Positions 61,511 through 64,000 of a DNA stretch of 64,000 bases are shown piece after piece. How positions within the stretch are numbered: position 1 is the first letter of the stretch; each line of letters opens with the position of its first letter. The stretch is from CAILZL01 sp035548495 (GTDB lineage: Bacteria > Pseudomonadota > Gammaproteobacteria > Steroidobacterales > Steroidobacteraceae): positions 62,001 through 126,000 of the forward strand of contig DASZSV010000036.1 in NCBI GenBank assembly GCA_035548495.1. The letters are read 5' to 3'. The position numbers and the translations under genes were made by a program. Below the pieces are notes generated by a model. It was not told where the DNA came from. It did not search any database and was given only the letters and a program-made list of their open reading frames with translations.

Positions 61511-62012
61511 TGTTGATCGTGCGTCGCATAGGGCTCCGGGCTGAGTTTTGATACCGGTTCGTGCGGCGAGGCACTTTGGTTGCTCTCTTGTTTGGGTTTC
61601 GACACCGGTAAAGTGCAGGGCCATGGGCCGCAGGTGATGATGAAAAGCTCGGTAGGGTGTAATCGTGATTACACCTCAATCAATAGATTCATAATTCCCT
61701 CGCCCCTTGAGGGAGAGGGGTGGGGGTGAGGGCTCATTCCAAAATTCAGCGGTTGCATTGCAACAGATAGGCTCTCCATGAAAGTGATGTGTAAAACCGC
61801 GGTGGCAGGATTGCAAAGCTGTTGATATAAAGTTGGTCAAGAATTGGATGTGGAGGTTGGGCTGCCAAAGCCAGCAAAGCTCCAATCTGATCCGGACATC
61901 CACATACCGGCACTATTCTTCTCCACATTGACCCCGAGACCCCGGACCGGCAATATTCGGCAGCATTGTGGCGATTGCTCTTTGTACGGACGTCGCAAAA
62001 CCAACTGTATAA
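61511..62012. other. Intergenic region with REP-like repeat
   Basis: About 500 bp without a convincing gene. Contains a G/C-rich palindrome at about 61698-61733 (CCCTCGCCCCTTGAGGGAG then AGGGGTGGGGGTGAGGG), a type of dispersed repeat widespread in proteobacteria. Nothing else supported. Confidence 0.6.
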
Positions 62013-62486
62013 ATGGATACTCATAAGATGGACAGACTTACAAAATTTTCTGTAGCTTGGAACGGCATAGTTCCTGCTTTTGAGTCCCGCATTCGACAAT
62101 GGCGACCTGCACTCCAAGACGGTGAATTAGAATACCGTAATGCTCTTTATGATCAGTTCCGGAAAATCCTACCAGACGATTGCGTGATTCAAAAAGAATA
62201 TCGACACTTTGGAACAACGATCGATATTTGGATTAAGTGGACAGGCATTTTTACTACGGGTGATATTGGATTTGAGCTAAAACTCAATTTAACAAAGAAG
62301 TCCGAGTTTGATCGATTAATCGGCCAGATTGAACACATGGAACCAACTAAAACAAATATTGTGGTGCTACTAATTGGCCAAACAGATGAAACATTTCTGA
62401 TGAAATTGCGGCATAAGTACTCTTCTCAAATTTCCGGAGAAGGTTTCGATAAGAAAATGGCAGTAGTCCATGTTCCAGCTCGGTAG
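62013..62486 (+). CDS. Orphan protein, possible PD-(D/E)XK nuclease fold
   Basis: 157 residues, A+T-rich compared with the core genes. Middle region: KEYRHFGTTIDIWIKW, then GDIGFELKLNLTKKSEFDRL and GQIEHM. The Asp, ExK (Glu-Leu-Lys) and following Gln-containing helix are in the order of a PD-(D/E)XK core. I do not recognise a family. Flanked by a dispersed palindrome just at its 3' end. Probably acquired. Confidence 0.55.
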   Translation: MDTHKMDRLTKFSVAWNGIVPAFESRIRQWRPALQDGELEYRNALYDQFRKILPDDCVIQKEYRHFGTTIDIWIKWTGIFTTGDIGFELKLNLTKKSEFDRLIGQIEHMEPTKTNIVVLLIGQTDETFLMKLRHKYSSQISGEGFDKKMAVVHVPAR

Positions 62487-62516
62487 GTTGGGCTGAGTCT
62501 TCGAAGCCCAACCTAC
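62483..62516. repeat. Dispersed palindromic repeat, hairpin copy
   Basis: Perfect 12-bp inverted repeat GTAGGTTGGGCT (62483-62494) and AGCCCAACCTAC (62505-62516). Begins inside the last codons of the preceding gene and could also act as a transcript end. Related copy at 61068-61097. Confidence 0.75.
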
Positions 62517-62530
62517 GAACTGATCAAGAC

Positions 62531-63094
62531 GTGACACGTAGCATCGTAAAAATGTTGGAGCAAATGCTTAAAACGGAACCAAGTGTATCCTCCTCTGGAT
62601 GTCGGCTTTGCATTGTCATTCTCGGTTTGCTCTGGATTCTACTTTCGGTATCCACGGCGAATGCCGCCGACCCAAAAGACCAAAAAAGCATGGACTCAAA
62701 AATGTGTGGTCCAGCAACAGAAGTGTTTTTCGCAGAACCACAGCGCAAAATTGCTAGAAATGTCCGGTTGGAGCATCTGCAATTAGAAAGCCCTTCAGAT
62801 CCATGTGGACGCACACTCAAGCACGAGGACCTCATGCACTTGACTGACCAGATGAATGCAGTAGCTGCCACCTATTTCAGTAACAGCAAGGCTCAGTTTG
62901 GTGTGATGGTCAGATACACCCTGTCAGCCGACCTCCCGGCTGAATTTGAAATGAGCACTGCTGGAGCGCCGGATTCAGAGCAGGGAAATCTAGATAATTT
63001 CTATGATGCTGCAAAAGCCATTAAGCCATTTCATCCTTTGAATGATATTTTGTACATCGTAATTCAGTACTCCGTCTTGCCAGCAACTAACTGA
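62531..63094 (+). CDS. Exported or membrane-anchored protein of unknown function
   Basis: 187 residues from a GTG (an ATG at 62552 is also possible). An N-terminal hydrophobic segment (LCIVILGLLWILLSVSTANA) with AxA-like end suggests a signal peptide; the mature part has a few cysteines and no recognised domain. Not similar to neighbouring genes. Confidence 0.6.
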   Translation: MTRSIVKMLEQMLKTEPSVSSSGCRLCIVILGLLWILLSVSTANAADPKDQKSMDSKMCGPATEVFFAEPQRKIARNVRLEHLQLESPSDPCGRTLKHEDLMHLTDQMNAVAATYFSNSKAQFGVMVRYTLSADLPAEFEMSTAGAPDSEQGNLDNFYDAAKAIKPFHPLNDILYIVIQYSVLPATN

Positions 63095-63120
63095 TAACGT
63101 CATTGGTAGGAGGGAACGCC

Positions 63121-63579
63121 GTGAACCCATCGCGTGAGGACTTGGAATTGCAATATCGTCAACTGGATGATGAGGTGCTATTGGATCGGTATGAATCAGG
63201 CACTCTCACTGAACTTGCACAATCCGTCGCCATGGATGAGATGCGGCGGCGCGGAATAGAGCCTCCCGCCGTGGAAGTGCCCGCTGAAAGTGCCGGCGCC
63301 GACGGTGAAACGCTACGTGCCGGCGATATGAAAAGGATTGCTCGCCATTTGACGTGGGCAGAGGCACAAATACTCTGCGCACTCTTGGAGTCAGAGGGGA
63401 TCAAAGCATTCGCGGCCGACGCAAACTTATCTATAGCTCACGTGTTCCTGAGTGTCGCAGGCGGCGGGGTACGTGTTTTGGTGCATGAAGCCGATATGCC
63501 GCGAGCGTTGCAAATCGCCGATGCAATGAAGCGCGGAGAGTACAGCATCAGCGAGGATCATGACGTGGATGCGACCTAG
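63121..63579 (+). CDS. DUF2007-domain protein
   Basis: 152 residues from a GTG with AGGAGGG six bases upstream; a TTG at 63103 opens the same frame. N-terminal helical part (LELQYRQLDDEVLLDRYESG), then a C-terminal DUF2007-like domain (RHLTWAEAQILCALLESEGI, GGGVRVLVHEADMPRALQI). Such domains are called putative signal-transducing but have no proven activity. Confidence 0.75.
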   Translation: MNPSREDLELQYRQLDDEVLLDRYESGTLTELAQSVAMDEMRRRGIEPPAVEVPAESAGADGETLRAGDMKRIARHLTWAEAQILCALLESEGIKAFAADANLSIAHVFLSVAGGGVRVLVHEADMPRALQIADAMKRGEYSISEDHDVDAT

Positions 63580-63893
63580 CGTTTACGGTTGGTTGTCAAA
63601 CGCAGCTGTATTCGTGCCGTGTGGGAACCTGCGAAACAACCTCCCGATGCTGTAGGCAGAAAAGGACGGCGGATATTAAACAGTTTCGGCAGTCTCGTAT
63701 TTCAGCTCGTTCATCCAATACTATCGGATACTTGACGGCCCATCGTCAGATGAAATTATCAGCCGTCCGTAACAAACTACCGAAGTCGCGTTACAATCAG
63801 CATTGCTCACTTTAAGCGCGCGCGGTACTTACGGGCCGCAGAATTCGAGTTGACGCATTTGATGCATTCGCCTGAACCAAAATCGAAGAGTTT
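63580..63893. other. Intergenic region before the phosphoglucomutase gene
   Basis: 314 bp. No supported gene or RNA; presumably contains the promoter of the downstream gene, but no clear boxes. Confidence 0.5.
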
Positions 63894-64000
63894 ATGAATA
63901 CCAAAGCAGTTGCACCGCTGGTAAATCCACTTGCAGGCAAGCCTGCTCCGGCCAGCTTGCTTGTTGATGTACCAAAGTTAATCACCGCGTATTACAGCGA
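63894..64000 (+). CDS. pgm: Phosphoglucomutase, N-terminal part
   Basis: Runs off the right edge. The 35 visible residues contain NPLAGKPAPASLLVDVPKL and ITAYY, the distinctive N-terminus of alpha-D-glucose-specific phosphoglucomutase, which interconverts glucose 1- and 6-phosphate for envelope sugar synthesis. The catalytic phospho-Ser lies outside the window. Confidence 0.85.
   Translation, partial: MNTKAVAPLVNPLAGKPAPASLLVDVPKLITAYYS

Noticed and set aside
1..64000. CRISPR arrays, rRNA, tRNA, prophage or complete insertion sequences
   Set aside because: No regularly spaced repeats, rRNA or tRNA signatures, or complete transposase genes were seen; only the IS66 remnant qualifies.

Overview
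The window is chromosomal DNA of a motile, piliated, Gram-negative gammaproteobacterium. The evidence is a complete dcw cell-wall/division cluster with a meso-diaminopimelate-type MurE, LpxC, SecA with a C-terminal zinc tail, ZapD and YacG, PilS/PilR with a sigma-54-type pilA promoter, and a FliA-type chemotaxis promoter. The pilBCD-coaE-zapD-yacG and pilRS-sucCD groupings recall Xanthomonadales/Nevskiales-like gene orders, but this placement is inference; no rRNA or species marker is present.

Layout. 1-17.9 kb: dcw cluster on the + strand (rsmH end, ftsL, ftsI, murE, murF, mraY, murD, ftsW, murG, murC, murB, ddl, ftsQ, ftsA, ftsZ, lpxC), nearly all start/stop-overlapping, interrupted by a multi-hairpin element between mraY and murD. 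18.0-24.5 kb: an A+T-richer accessory island bounded by two nearly identical 302-bp direct repeats, each a copy of the 3' end of a GH9 cellulase gene. It carries two secreted GloVer-repeat proteins, an exosortase with Cys-Arg-His triad, a partner membrane protein, and debris (IS66 TnpB, DUF4143 ATPase and GT28 glycosyltransferase fragments). 24.2-31.9 kb: GH9 cellulase, dciA, a cyclic-di-GMP-I riboswitch leading an M23 peptidase gene, secA (two SEC-C motifs) and mutT. 31.9-37.5 kb: yacG, zapD, coaE, pilD, pilC, pilB on the - strand. 37.6-45.0 kb: a pilin-glycosyltransferase-like PglL/Wzy protein, pilA, a candidate CsrB/RsmZ-type sRNA, a divergent FlhC-like/FlhD-like pair, and pilR-pilS. 45.1-49.1 kb: sucC, sucD (with a lysine-rich histone-H1-like tail) and nadE. 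49.2-59.5 kb: fliK-like and short flhB-like genes on the - strand, then a FliA-type promoter driving STAS-cheA-mcp-cheW-cheR-cheD-cheB-HDOD. 59.5-64 kb: small accessory genes among dispersed palindromes, ending in the start of a phosphoglucomutase gene.

How it fits together. The left part makes and divides the envelope. The middle part builds, glycosylates and regulates type IV pili. The right part runs flagellar chemotaxis. Regulatory elements read from the sequence (c-di-GMP riboswitch, Csr-type sRNA, sigma-54 and sigma-28 promoters, FlhDC-like pair) suggest a layered motile/sessile switch. The exosortase island is the most system-like accessory content: sorting enzyme, accessory membrane protein and candidate substrates lie side by side, although one substrate appears truncated by IS66 debris.
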